Assembly: GCF_045679555.1 (NCBI RefSeq)
Contig: NC_092096.1
Location: 22,847,211-22,911,210, forward strand
Direction: 5' to 3'
Length of the DNA: 64,000 bases
DNA from: Salvelinus alpinus
Taxonomy: Eukaryota > Chordata > Actinopteri > Salmoniformes > Salmonidae
Below the pieces are notes generated by a model. The model had not been told where the DNA came from. It made no database searches and worked only from the letters and a program-made list of their open reading frames with translations. Of the stretch, positions 31,971-46,611 are shown piece after piece; position 1 is the stretch's first letter; every line of letters starts with the position of its first letter. Position numbers and translations under genes: made by a program.

Positions 31971-32885
31971 AGGTAGTTATAACCCTCTATCAGCAAAGTT
32001 GTTATAACCCTCTAACTTAAGGTTGTTATAACTCTTCATCATAAGGTTGTTATAACACTCTAACACAAGGTTGTTATAACCCTCCAACATAAGGTTGTTA
32101 TAACCCTGTAACATAAGGTTGTTATAACCCTGTAACATAAGGTTGTTATAACCCTGTAACATAAGGTTCTTATAACCCTGGAACATAAAGTTGTTATAAC
32201 TGTGTAACATAAGGTTGTTATAACCCTGTAACATAAGGTTCTTATAACCCTGGAACATAAGGTTGTTATAACCCTTTAACATAAGGTTGTTATAACCCTT
32301 CATCATAAGGTTGTTATAACCATCATAAGGTTGGTATAACCCTGGAACATAAGGTTGTTATAACCCTTTAACATAAGGTTGTTATAACCCTTCATCATAA
32401 GGTTCTTATAACCCTGGAACATAAGGTTGTTATAACCCTTTAACATAAGGTTGTTATAACCCTTCATCATAAGGTTGGTATAACCCTGGAACATAAGGTT
32501 GTTATAACCCTTTAACATAAGGTTGTTATAACCCTTCATCATAAGGTTGTTATAACCCTGTAACATAAGGTTGTTATAACCCTGTAACATAAGGTTGTTA
32601 TAACTGTGTAACATAAGGTTGTTATAACCCTTTAACATAAGGTTGTTATAACCCTTTTACATGAGTTGTTATAACTCTTTATCATACGGTTGTTATAACC
32701 CTCTAACATAAGGTTGTTATAACTGTGTAACATAAGGTTCTTATAACCCTTTAACATAAGGTTGTTATAACCCTTTTACATGAGTTGTTATAACTCTTTA
32801 TCATACGGTTGTTATAACCCTCTAACATAAGGTTGTTATAACTGTGTAACATAAGGTTGTTATAACCCTGTAACATAAGGTTAGA
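31971..32885. repeat. 24-bp minisatellite with palindromic core, about 38 copies
   Basis: Unit core is aaggttgttataaccctg then taacat. Each unit contains the perfect 8-bp palindrome GTTATAAC. Higher-order structure is visible: a three-unit (72-bp) block with cctggaacat starts at 32341, 32413 and 32485. A block with the odd acatgagttg unit occurs at 32659 and 32778, 119 bp apart. Minus-strand frames of about 110 codons (GYNNLML repeats) are artefacts. Confidence 0.96.
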
Positions 32886-33993
32886 GGGTTCAGGTCCCTT
32901 CCTTCCTCCACTTCCATCGTGTTGTCGTTCTGAAGCCTCCTTCGTTCTGTGCTACCTTTCCATTCTTCCCCTCCTTCCTGTCTGCACGTAGAGCATGTCA
33001 GTTTACAGCCAGTTAAACTTTTCTGCCGTGTCAATCCCTCAGATTGCAAGGAAAGCACTTCTCCTCCCAGCCAGGGGGAGAGGGGGGTATCAGCATTTTA
33101 GTGCCAAACTTGAACCTCACCCCAACCCCAACCTTTCATATTCACGATTAGCGCGAAAATCCTCTGCTGTCATCCACAACTATCTGAATTTCTGAGGTGA
33201 GTGCAGGAATGTGTGTGTGAGTTAAGTCCCCCACCTCCGTAATGTGTCCCTGGCCAGCCAGTTGTCTCATTATCTCCCTGGACCCTTCTGTTAGAATAGT
33301 GCCACGGAGACTTCCAGAATCTCCTCAGCGCATTCTGGAGAGACTTCTCTTCCTGCCCTCTGAGTCCACGAGGTCAGGCTTGGTCTCCGGACCCTCCACC
33401 AGGCTGCAATAATGGAACAATTAACTGGGAGGAAAATTGTCTCTGGGCACAATGGCTCTGACTCCCTCCATTAGAAATAAAGAGAGAGAGAGAGCTGGGG
33501 TCCATGATTAGGTCTCTCTGGGTTTTAATTGTCTTGCCGTTATGGCAGCAGGGTGTTTCTGTTAGTCATAATGAGCGAAGGCTCTCACCCACAGAGCTCC
33601 AGACATTGTTCTGTAGTTTCCACACAGCCATGGTGACAGGGCGGTGGGAGTGGGGTGGAGTGTGTGGTGCGTGTGTGTGTGTGTCCATGCATGCTTTTGT
33701 GTGTGTGTGTGTGTGTACGTGTCATGTGTGGGTTGCCGAGAGGGCTGGATGAATGATGGATAGATCTTCTGTCGGTCCACTGTAGCACGGCTCTTAACTA
33801 TGTCCAATCACATGTGGATATCTTGTCTGCCCGTGAGAGAAAAAAGCTTATTGACTCTTACCTCTTGCTTACATTCAAATATCAATGTCCTGTGCCTTTA
33901 ATATACAGTAGTCCCATTGAGACAAACGACTGTACAGTAGTGTACATATTGGTTTTTCATACACCCATTCTCTGGTCCTGGATGCAGACGATG
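32886..33993. other. Mostly single-copy sequence with short GT tract
   Basis: No gene recognised. A GT-rich patch lies at about 33668-33720. The 33200-33480 part is free of repeats and of mixed composition and might be conserved non-coding sequence. Confidence 0.4.
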
Positions 33994-34124
33994 GGTGCGT
34001 CCCAAATGGAACCCTGTTCCCTTTATAGTGCACTGCTGTTGACCAGGGCCCGTAGTACTACTTTTGACCATGGTCCATAGATAGTGCACTATAAAGGGAA
34101 TAGGGTTCCATTTGGAACGCATCC
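33994..34124. mobile_element. Foldback MITE-like element, family A, full palindrome
   Basis: Left arm ggtgcgtcccaaatggaacc pairs with right arm ggttccatttggaacgcatc. Inside, ccctttatagtgcactg pairs with atagtgcactataaaggg, and the centre contains ccagggcccgtagtacta. The whole 131 bp can fold into one long hairpin. Same family as 29254-29356. Confidence 0.85.
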
Positions 34125-35332
<1,208 letters not shown>

Positions 35333-35449
35333 GCGTCTCAAAGTAGGAGGGCTGATTTAGGATCAGTTTAGCCTTTTAGATCACAATGAATAAGATTACA
35401 TGTACAGGGGGGGACCTGATCCTAGATCAGCACTCCTACTCTGAGACGC
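35333..35449. mobile_element. Foldback MITE-like element, family B
   Basis: Left arm gcgtctcaaagtaggagggc then tgatttaggatcag pairs with right arm ctgatcctagatcagcactc then ctactctgagacgc. The centre contains cttttagatcacaatgaata. A degenerate member lies at 37722-37830. Confidence 0.85.
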
Positions 35450-37721
35450 TTGATACATACGGCCGCAGGAAATATATTGTTTATGTCTGGTTGCTCCAAC
35501 ATCGATCTAGTCAAAGGGCTCGGCCGTCAGTACTAACCCTTATTAGCTCTTTCTGTATCCCTCCCTTTTTCTGTATTCTTCCAGACACACTTTAACCTCT
35601 TGCTGCCCTCAGGCAGTGTCATGCCTGAATGATGTCTTTGTCAAACCTTTATTTGAGGAGTTAAACGAGGATCTCAACCATCCATAGAAAGTGTTTAGCT
35701 GTCTCGGAGCACGGAGGTTTTGTAGTTGTATTTGCCGTAGGATTTTACTATCCTCATTTCAAGACTGGCTGATCTTTATGTTGGTGTTGTGATCTATGTG
35801 CTACAGTCCACATAGTATATCAGCTGTCTTTACTCTCTGCCTGGTACATCCTCCATCTGGGAATGTACCATGCGTTGATTAAGTATGGGGGGGATTTTTT
35901 TTATCCCCAAGCTGCTGACGACTGCTTTGGTCCGCTCAGACATCGGAAATAAAGGCCCGGCACCCTCAGCACCCCTACTTCCCATCATCATCACTGCCCT
36001 CACTAACCATCATCATCACCGCACTGCTATCATCATTATCGATATTGTGATGAAAAAAACATAGTAGCATAGCGGGCCTCTAAGTACTGGGTCAATAGCA
36101 GTGTTGTAAAAGTCATCTGATTACGTATCGTTCCTCTTTTGATCGTTCTTGTCTTCCTTTCTCATTGTTTCTTAGTAAATCCGTCCATCTGTCTCTCTCC
36201 TCCCTTTTCTATTTTGTGTTGAAATAAGTGAAGCTTTTCTCTAAGATTCAGTCTCTGTGACAGTCAGACAGACATGCTCTTAAAGACACAATCTGTAAAA
36301 ATACCATAGATCAGATGAATTTGCTCCATTGTTTCCGTTTTGATGGCATGGACAACTTACAAAGTGTGGCTTTAAAGTCCCCCATTCATAGCAATATCTG
36401 TTTGTCTAGGGCAGAGAATAGAACTGAACTCAGTATTTATAGCATGATTTACTACAGCACCCATAATGCAACAGATGGAAGCGAACATTATGGCAACAAG
36501 ATTTTTTTAACTAAGATAGACCACAGCCTGTCGTTTCCAATGGGAACCAAGAGTCATAGTGGGCTGAACAAGCAAGGAAGTGGGCAGAGTCAAGCTAGCA
36601 AGATCCTATTGGCACGTTCTAGTATACATTTGCATATTTCCGTTAAGGAACGCCTACTCTGTGAAGTGTGCGTGTATAATAACTCAATTCTCCTTTGCAC
36701 TCCTTCTAAACAATTAAAAAATATATATACTTTGGCAAAGGGTAAAGTCTACAAAACTTTGTCCACTCTGTTCAGCACAGATTCTAGTTTTGGGAACAGA
36801 AAACTGTATTGAGATCAAATGTTTCATTGATGAGAAAATGTGCAGAATGTCTGCCAAAATCCATCTCGTTCCATCTTCTCCCACTGCAGGCCAATGGGCT
36901 TCCTCTCACTACCATATTTGGTAGTGAGTGGAAACGCCAAGTGGATGCTTCACATTTATACGTCCAGTGAAATATCTGTCTCATTGTTCTATCTGTGATA
37001 ATGGTGTCCTGTCTCTAAGTACAGGAAGCAGTGGAGACTGGCGGTGTGGCCCTGCACGAGATGACAGTGACGAGCTGAAAATGGCCAGGAAATGACTAAC
37101 AAAGGGATCTGATTCTGTCGGGCCTTTATCACTACTACGGAGATCACGTGTCTTATGGGACAGAGAGGAGATGGTGTCTAGGATATAAACACAGCCGTCT
37201 CTAGTTCTCTGAAGTACTCTATGTGGATCACATTGTTTATGGAACTTTGCAGAAAGCCCCAGCGGATGTTTCATAAAAGGCCATTCAGACAGTTGGGACT
37301 TTAAAATGGAAAAAGTCACTCTGTGTATGTGTCTGTGTTTGTGTGTGTGGGTGGGTGGGTGCGTGCTTGTGTGAGTCATTCTGTTTAGTATCCTTTTGGA
37401 CATTTGATTCAAGGATGTATATAATTCTGCCGCAGTCGGTGAATGAAAAAGGTATTTCCAGCCAGTGCTCTCGCTCTCTCTCTCTCTCTGCATGGCAATA
37501 AAATCTACTTGAGTGCACTTCAAACAGACCTTTAGAGAAACACTTAGAATGTGAGTTTGGCCTTAGGGGGGGCTTTATGTATGAATAGGTTGTAGTAGTG
37601 ATGGGTTTCATGTCAAGAGGACTGTTTTGGGTACAAATTAATTAGGGTGGGACAAAGAGAAGACTTGCACCTAAGACTTCTTTGTTATCTGAAAAGGTCA
37701 AAGTTCAGGGGTTCAAGATCA
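35450..37721. other. 2.3 kb of single-copy-looking sequence
   Basis: No convincing gene. A 165-codon frame at 36315-36812 and a 180-codon frame on the minus strand at 36981-37523 have no domain, biased composition or support that I recognise. A GT patch lies near 37318-37375 and a short CT run near 37468-37488. Confidence 0.45.
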
Positions 37722-37830
37722 GGGCCCGTATTCATGAAGCGTTTCAGAGAAGGAGTCAGTTTTGCCTTTTTAGATCACAATAAATAATGATTATATGGAC
37801 GGGGAATATGACCCTAGATCAGCACCCTGA
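37722..37830. mobile_element. Degenerate foldback element, family B
   Basis: Contains gggcccgtattcatgaagcg, tttcagagaaggagtcagt, ttttagatcacaataaata and accctagatcagcaccc. These are in the same order as the element at 35333-35449 and a longer salmonid form I recall, but the right arm is mutated and cut short. Confidence 0.65.
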
Positions 37831-38592
37831 CCTCCTGACCTTTCCCTAGAGGTAAAGAAAAGGGGGTGTCTTGATCGTGTTGACTGGTGCATATCCATAA
37901 TGAATAGTGCCGTGAACATCGTTGAGGCAATGAAAAACCCCACAGAAACTATCTGTTTTGTGGTGAGATCAGCAGAAATGAAGCGTTATGGTGTTTATTA
38001 CGGGCATTCCCCCTGTGTGGAGAACACAACACGGCCTGCATCCTAATGTCCTAATCTCCTCTTCATTAAATCTTAACGCGGCAGTTAGCGGGAGCCTCCG
38101 ATAGAATCACACGGCCCCCACAGCAGCGGCACACCCAGCCTGCGCTTGACTGATAAAGTTACAGGCACGACGGAAGACGGCTAAAATACAGCTCCCAGGC
38201 CGCCTCCTCGCCCAGTAAAACACCCCAACGAGTGGCGGTAGCCACGGCGGCAATAGAGAATCTCATTAGGAATAATTAAACACTGTTGTTTTAAAAGATT
38301 AGCGTCGGAGAGGGATAAAACGTCGTCGTCATCCACTGCTCCATATTTCAGGGCGGACGCTGCTGACGTTCTCCTCCATATCTTCAAGTGCCATGTCTTC
38401 CCCCATCCTGGTGATCCACGGCAGGAGATACCATCTGGGATAGTCTGCGGCTGTGTGTGTGTCTGTTTGTTCCTATTCTAAACAGCCAAGCAGCCAATGT
38501 TAGCCGGCACAAAGAGGGACTCAACAGAGTGGGTGTCAGTGGAAGAAGATACTCTGATGAAGCTAGATTACACATCACACCCTATTGTCTGT
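37831..38592. other. Spacer, no feature recognised
   Basis: Mixed sequence with GC-richer parts at 38080-38240. Reading frames of 64-68 codons without domains. Nothing recognised. Confidence 0.45.
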
Positions 38593-38593
38593 A

Positions 38594-38624
<31 letters not shown>

Positions 38625-38658
38625 ATAGTAGTATTCGTATTCGTAGTAGTAGTGTTAC

Positions 38659-38718
<60 letters not shown>

Positions 38719-38948
38719 CAGTAGTAGCAGTAGTAGTAGTAGTACTACTACTAGTAGTAATAGTAGTAGTAATAGTAGTAGTACTACTAGTAGTAGTAGC
38801 AGTAGTACTAGTAGTAGTACTAGTAGTAGCAGTAGTACTAGTAGTAATGGTAGTGGTAGTAGTAGTACTACTACTACTAGTAGTAGTAATAGTAGTAGTA
38901 CTATTAGTAGTAGTAGGAGTAGTACTAGTAGTAATGTTAATGGTAGTG

Positions 38949-39009
<61 letters not shown>

Positions 39010-39152
39010 GAGTAGGAGTAGTACTAGTAGTAGCAGTAGTACTAGTAGTAATGGTAGTGGTAGTAGTACTACTACTACTACTAGTAGTAGTAATAGTAGT
39101 AGTACTATTAGTAGTAGTAGGAGTAGTACTAGTAGTAATGTTAATGGTAGTG

Positions 39153-39195
<43 letters not shown>

Positions 39196-39305
39196 CATTG
39201 GTAGTAGTAGTAGTAGCAGTAGTACTGGTTGTAATGGTAGTAGTAGTAGTAGTAGTACTATTAGTAGTAGTAGGAGTAGTACTAATAGTAATGTTAATGG
39301 TAGTG

Positions 39306-39348
<43 letters not shown>

Positions 39349-39615
39349 CATTGGTAGTAGTAGTAGTAGCAGTAGTACTGGTTGTAATGGTAGTAGTAGT
39401 AGTAGTAGTACTATTAGTAGTAGTAGGAGTAGTACTAATAGTAATGTTAATGGTAGTGGTAGTAGTAGTAGTAGTAGTAGTAGTAGCATTGGTAGTAGTA
39501 GTAGTAGTACTATTAGTAGTAGTAGGAGTAGTACTAATAGTAATGTTAATGGTAGTGGTAGTAGTAGTAGTAGTAGTAGTAGCATTGGTAGTAGTAGTAG
39601 TACTACTGATAGTAG
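38593..39615. repeat. (TAG)n trinucleotide tract of 1 kb with higher-order repeats
   Basis: A compound AGT/TAG tract with ACT, AAT, GGT and AGC variant triplets. It keeps triplet phase throughout, so plus frames read as poly-Ser or poly-Val and minus frames as poly-Thr or poly-Leu over 330-357 codons (artefacts). The marker gttaatggtagtgg occurs at 38936, 39140, 39293, 39446 and 39545. The 153-bp spacing is seen twice, showing block duplication. Confidence 0.96.
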
Positions 39616-39969
39616 TACTATACTGGTAACAGGTGTTGCATATTAAATGCCTCATTTATATTCCATTGGAATGCCAAGCTGGATTAGTCCCATCAGTCAA
39701 TGGCAAAGACATACAATTAATAGAAGGGACAAAGTCCCTCAGACCACGACCATTTGAATGAGAATGTACATTCTAGTAATTGTATTTCTATGTGTAGTTT
39801 TCCTCTCAGATAGAGGCTCACTACAGGTAAGAAACACATCAACCAATTTAGAGATATTGTTACAATCAGTCAACATCGGCTTTAACACAGAGAAGAAACA
39901 GGAGGGGCAGGGGATGAACGAGAGAGAGAGTGGGAGAGAGTTCATGGAAGAGAGATATTGTCAGAGTGA
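39616..39969. other. Spacer, no feature recognised
   Basis: Mixed sequence before a truncated LINE. Nothing recognised. Confidence 0.45.
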
Positions 39970-39974
39970 ATGGA

Positions 39975-41080
39975 GAGATGCATGCTCTTCAACCGATCGC
40001 TGCCCGCACCTGCCTGCCCGTCCAGCATCACTACTCTGGACGGTTCTGACCTAGAATATGTGGACAACTACAAATACCTAGGTGTCTGGTTAGACTGTAA
40101 ACTCTCCTTCCAGACTCACATTAAACATCTCGAATCCAAAATTAAATCTAGAATCGGCTTCCTATTTCGCAACAAAGCATCCTTCACTCATGCTGCCAAA
40201 CATACCCTCGTAAAACTGACCATCCTACCGATCCTCGACTTCGGCGATGTCATTTACAAAATAGCCTCCAACACTCTACTCAACAAATTGGATGCAGTCT
40301 ATCACAGTGCCATCCGTTTTGTCACCAAAGCACCATATACTACCCACCACTGCGACCTGTACGCTCTCGTTGGTTTGCCCTCACTTCATACTCGTCGCCA
40401 AACCCACTGGCTCCAGGTCATCTACAAGTCTTTGCTAGGTAAAGCCCTGCCTTATCTCAGCTCACTGGTCACCATAGCAGCACCCACTCGTAGCACGCGC
40501 TCCAGCAGGTATATCTCACTGGTCACCCCCAAAGCCAATTCATCCTTTGGCCGCCTTTCCTTCCAGTTCTCTGCTGCCAATGACTGGAACGAACTGCAAA
40601 AATCACTGACGCTGGAGAGACATTTCTCCCTCACTAGCTTTAAGCACCAGCTGTCAGAGCACCTCACAGATCACTGCAACTGTACATAGCCCATCTGTAA
40701 ATAGCCCATCCAACTACCTCATCCCCATACTCTATTTATTTATTTATTTATCTTGCTCCTTTACACCCCAGTATCTCTACTTGCACATTCATCTTCTGCA
40801 CATCTACCATTCCAGTGTTTAATTGCTATATTGTATTTACTTCGCCACCATGGCCTATTTATTGCCTTACCTCCCTTATCTTACCTCATTTGCACACACT
40901 GTGTATAGACTTTTTTTGACTGTATTATTGACTGTATGTTTGTTTATTCCATGTGTAACTCCGTGTTGTTGTATGTGTCGAACAGCTTTGCTTTATCTTG
41001 GCCAGGTCGCAGTTACAAATGAGAACTTGTTCTCAACCAGCCTACCTGGTTAAATAAAGGTGAAATAAATAATAAAAAAG
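39975..41080 (+). mobile_element. 5'-truncated LINE, different family
   Basis: A plus-strand non-LTR retrotransposon 3' part: the end of the reverse transcriptase frame to 40689, then a 390-bp UTR (cagtatctctacttgcacat, gtattgactgtatgtttgt) and a 3' end with gaacttgttctcaaccagcc then tacctggttaaataaaggtg and an A-rich tail. The tail is closely like the SINE tail at 15389-15431. A GA microsatellite follows about 15 bp later. Confidence 0.88.
39979..40689 (+). pseudogene. LINE reverse transcriptase C-terminal fragment
   Basis: About 236 open codons without stops, 5' truncated. Segments include TLDGSDLEYVDNYKYLGVW, KSRIGFLFRNKASFTHAAKH, ILPILDFGDVIYKIAS, DAVYHSAIRFVTKAPYTTHH, SLHTRRQTHWLQVIYKSLLG and LSFQFSAANDWNELQKS, ending DHCNCT. 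This is the region after the catalytic palm, present in many annotated fish reverse-transcriptase-like proteins. The intact frame suggests a young insertion, but with no catalytic core it cannot be active. Confidence 0.88.
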
Positions 41081-41091
41081 AGCGATATCTC

Positions 41092-41093
<2 letters not shown>

Positions 41094-41142
<49 letters not shown>
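41094..41142. repeat. (GA)n microsatellite
   Basis: About 48 bp of perfect GA directly after the LINE 3' end. Confidence 0.95.
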
Positions 41143-42861
<1,719 letters not shown>

Positions 42862-43026
42862 TTTTAAGGGATAGTTCAACTAAATGAAATGTATATATTT
42901 GTTTCCTTAACAGTCTATGGGTTAAGGCAAGACTGCAATCCACACTTTGATTTCGTTAAACTAGACATTGCCACTAAACGCTAATATTACATAAACATGT
43001 TATTTCGCTGAACTGTCCCTTTAAAA
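42862..43026. mobile_element. MITE-like element with 17-bp terminal inverted repeats
   Basis: The left end ttttaagggatagttcaac is the near-exact inverse of the right end gctgaactgtccctttaaa. The 130 bp between contain gtctatgggttaagg. Similar sequences starting with AAGGGATAGTTCA are, from memory, dispersed in teleosts. Too short to encode anything. Confidence 0.7.
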
Positions 43027-43329
43027 CCTCAACTTTATTGAAGTTCCTCAGCTCATCTCACTCTGTTTAGTTTCTCTGTGATGTGATAAATCCCCGGTGG
43101 TCTCTGTTTAGATTTATGGCCCTCCACCTCACCCCAGTTAGGAACTCAGGATGAGCGACACAATCTAATATTCCCCCTAAACGATGAATAATGTCAGACA
43201 AGCGAGCCGAGAGGTATCAAAACAGAGGAATGTTAAGCGCCAAAACTCAATTTTGACCCACGGGGGAAAATGCAGTTTTAATGGGGGGTAGGAAGCCATC
43301 AGATTTGCCAGCCGTGGTGGATATGAGAT

Positions 43330-43382
43330 ATTTGGTGGCGGTGGCAGCGGTGGCGGCGGTGGTGGCGGTGGTGGCGGCGGTA
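43330..43382. repeat. GGT/GGC triplet repeat
   Basis: About 17 triplets (ggtggcggtggcagcgg...). It reads as polyproline on the minus strand within an 87-codon frame (43177-43440) that otherwise shows no domain. I regard that frame as chance. Confidence 0.9.
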
Positions 43383-43871
43383 TCAATTCCTTTTGTTGGG
43401 GGTGGGTGTCGGGAGACAAACGGGAGGCGGCTGCAGGCAATCGAGCCAGGCGATTAGGGTCCTTAAGTGGCCCTCCCTGGTGTCACACCTTGTCCATCAG
43501 CCTCTATTAGGGGGGAACAGGTCTTTATATTAGGGGGGCTCCTGTCCCCTTCTCCTCCCGCCTCGGTCCCCTCCCTAACCCCCCACCCAGGGGGGTAACA
43601 GCAGAATACTGTAATAGCTCCTCCTGGAATAGCCCACTGTTCCAATGCTAATGCTAACTTGATGGATCAACAACCCTCACCCCCCCAACCTCCCTTATCA
43701 CGCCACTACCCCAAACCACCCACCCACCCTCTCCTCACTCCCTCCCTCCCTCCCTTCTTCCCTCCCAGGGTATCTGGATGTCTCTGATAGAGAGATACAG
43801 CCCAGCAGACGTTCAGCAGACGTTCAGCAGACGTTCAGCAGACGAGCAAAGTCAAATAGTTAAATGAATGT
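43383..43871. other. C-rich spacer with short repeats
   Basis: C-rich at 43670-43770 (ccctccctccctccctt), then about three and a half copies of an 11-bp unit (cagacgttcag) at 43805-43845. No gene recognised. Confidence 0.5.
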
Positions 43872-43875
43872 CAAA

Positions 43876-44570
43876 GGCCCCGTCTAGACTTGACAGTTCA
43901 TGCAGCTATATTATTCTGATCATGGAAATCCGAATCCGTCATGCATCTACACCTACATTTAAATGTGTCTACCATGTCCACAGTGTGTCCGGATTCCCTT
44001 TCCCCCGCACTATCTTCAAATGCCACTATGCATTCTACAAACGGTGAAATAGGCAGAATATGACAACACAACAACAACTGATGGCAAAAGCTAACTAACT
44101 GTAGCTAACTAGCCTGCTAACCTCTGTAGCTAGCCAGCAAGCTAGCAAGCCTCGCTAAAGGGATTGCAAACTGGTTAGCATAACTCTAGCCAAACAAAAA
44201 GTAGGTTTTCTAAATACTGTATTAGCTAGCTGGCTAGCATTGAGTCCAGCAAAGACGTTCCTCAAACTGTAGGAGCGTATTTCCTCCGACGTTGTAATGA
44301 AAAGGTGCCTCTCGGTCCCAAAACACCCGTTTTCTGGAGACTTGTGGGAGGAGTGCTGATGACATCGTCCACTGTATGTGCTTTCGGTGGCCTGATTGCA
44401 TCCAGACTGAGGAGAAAACCCGTACACAATGCATCCCTGACCACCTCCTGAAGTGGTCAGACAGATCAGAACACAATCACACCACAAAGCAAATAAAATA
44501 AAATAAATGTGTGATCTTCATATTCTGATAGCAGAAGTCACATGTAAGTGTCAAGTGTAGACACGACCAA
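43876..44570. mobile_element. Candidate non-autonomous DNA transposon, about 0.7 kb
   Basis: The ends are inverted: ggccccgtctagacttgaca at the left and tgtcaagtgtagacacgacc at the right, about 20 of 27 positions pairing when extended through tcatg / catgt. Both are flanked by caaag/aaag. The interior has gctagc-rich text at 44090-44160 and a 110-codon minus-strand frame (44155-44487) with no motif I recognise. Superfamily is not assigned. Confidence is moderate because the inverted ends are imperfect. Confidence 0.5.
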
Positions 44571-45090
44571 AGACTCTGTCCTTATCTCTTTGTAAGTGGG
44601 CCATGATTCAAATGGAATTGTAAGTAAGTGGATCTAAATGTCATACAATTACAGTTACCTCTCCCTCTCTTCTCCCCTCTGTGAATACGACTAAACCTGA
44701 GAGAAAGAGAGGATGAAAGAAAGAGGGAAGGGAGCGTGTAGGGTAGTGCACATGTCACAATCCTAGTGCTCAGAGTGTCACAACTGTACCAAATGAGAGA
44801 CGAGCGTTAAAATGCACGTCACCTCCTCCTCCTCGCCCAGAGTGAGAGATGAGATACCAATCACACTCTTGACAAAACAATCATCTCTTCTTCCATTCCC
44901 GACCACGGCTGACACTCGTAAGTCAAGGCTCTAGCACCCCACTGTCTCCATCTCCCTCCCTTCTCTTTCTCCTCTTTCCCACCTGGCCATCACAGTAATT
45001 AGTGTTTCCACCATTTCCCTGTGACACTGAGGTAAGACTGATGTCCCCTCGCTACTGCTCTGTGGCAGAAAGAGAGGGAGGGAGAGAGAG

Positions 45091-45121
<31 letters not shown>

Positions 45122-45590
45122 AAAAAAAGAGAGAGAGAGAGAGAGAGAGAAGCAGTAGGTCGACTCCCTGAGCGATCGATGCTCAATCGCCTGAGAACTC
45201 TTTCCCCCTGTTTTTTTGCCAATTCAACACATGATTAAAGCCGGTGGGCAATTACGATTCACCTCGGAGGAAGAACAGGCCCTCAAAGAAATGTAAGAAT
45301 CAATCCATTATGAGCTCCGCTCCGCTCCGCTCTCTCTCTCTCTCTCTCTCTTTCCGCCCCCTCCCCAAAGCAGCATTTTCTCTCTCCAGCTCTGTTCCAA
45401 ATGGCACATCCTGTGTGACTGCCACATTGGTTTGACCACAATGCCAGAAGCTGTTTTTCAGAACATTATCACCTCTTCATTTGACCAGAAGCTGTATCGA
45501 TTCTTTGATTTGACATTTGTTTCACAGTCAAGGAAAATCTCAGGCAAGATGACAGGCGAAACGATGAGAGAATACAATGGCACAGGGAGA
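44571..45590. other. Spacer with purine-rich tract
   Basis: A GA/AAAG-rich patch at 45066-45152 and a short CT run near 45331-45352. No gene recognised. Confidence 0.45.
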
Positions 45591-45591
45591 G

Positions 45592-46421
45592 TGTTCCAAT
45601 GGATTTGACCATCTGGCTGTTCCAATGGCTGTTCCAATGGCGGCGTCAGTAGGCTGTTCCAATGAATTTTACCATCTGGCTGTTCCAATTGCATCATTAT
45701 TAGGCTATTTCAATGGCTTCATCATTAGGGTGTTCCAATGGCGTCATGATTAGGCTGTTCCAATGGTTCATCGTTAGGCTGTTCCAATGGCTTCATCATT
45801 AGGCTGTTCCAATGGTTCATCGTTAGGCTGTTCCAATGGCTTCATCATTAGGCTGTTCCAATGGTTCATCGTTAGGCTGTTCCAATGGCTTCATCATTAG
45901 GCTGTTCCAATGGTTCATCGTTAGGCTGTTCCAATGGCTTCATCATTAGGCTGTTCCAATGGTTCATCAATAGACTGTTCCAATGGTTCATCAATAGACT
46001 GTTCCAATGGTTCCACAATAGACTGTTCCAGTGGTTCATCAATAGACTGTTCCAATGGTTCATCAATAGACTGTTCCAATGGTTCATCAATAGACTGTTC
46101 CAATGGTTCATCAATAGACTGTTCCAATGGCTTCACCAACAGTCTGTTCCAATGGTTCATCAATAGACTGTTCCAATGGTTCATCAATAGACTGTTCCAA
46201 TGGTTCATCAATAGACTGTTCCAATGGTTCATCAATAGACTGTTCCAATGGTTCATCAATAGACTGTTCCAATGGTTCATCAATAGACTGTTCCAATGGT
46301 TCATCAATAGACTGTTCCAATGGTTCATCAATAGACTGTTCCAATGGTTCATCAATAGACTGTTCCAATGGTTCATCAATAGACTGTTCCAATGGTTCAT
46401 CAATAGACTGTTCCAATGGCT
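45592..46421. repeat. 24-bp minisatellite with 49-bp dimer zone, about 34 copies
   Basis: Two zones. Up to about 45955 a 25-bp unit (ccaatggcttcatcattagg + ctgtt) alternates with a 24-bp unit (ccaatggttcatcgttaggc + tgtt), giving a 49-bp dimer seen at 45784, 45833, 45882 and 45931. From about 45957 to 46421 the array is a nearly uniform 24-bp monomer with catcaatagactgttcc. The frames of 80-178 codons on both strands are artefacts. Confidence 0.95.
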
Positions 46422-46611
46422 TTCACTAATATACCGTTTTTTATTTTCAGGCATTCAGTTCAGTGAGTAAATCATTCAGCAGTGTGATGCAGCGACGACA
46501 CAGCTTTTTAAACCTTACTAGAGTATGTCTAGTAAAACTGGCATGTTTTGCTCCCTCTAGTGCAAGACATGTTCTTACATCATTTTGTTTTTACAAAAAT
46601 CTATTTCGATA

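Noticed and set aside
36315..37523. Frames of 165 and 180 codons in single-copy-looking DNA
   Set aside because: No recognisable domain, ordinary non-coding composition, and the minus-strand frame contains a translated GT/CA patch. Chance frames of this size are expected in 64 kb.
38575..39655. Poly-Ser, poly-Val, poly-Thr and poly-Leu frames of about 340 codons
   Set aside because: Direct products of a trinucleotide repeat.
43177..43440. Polyproline protein of 87 codons on the minus strand
   Set aside because: Only the GGT/GGC triplet repeat gives the proline run. The rest shows no domain or gene structure.
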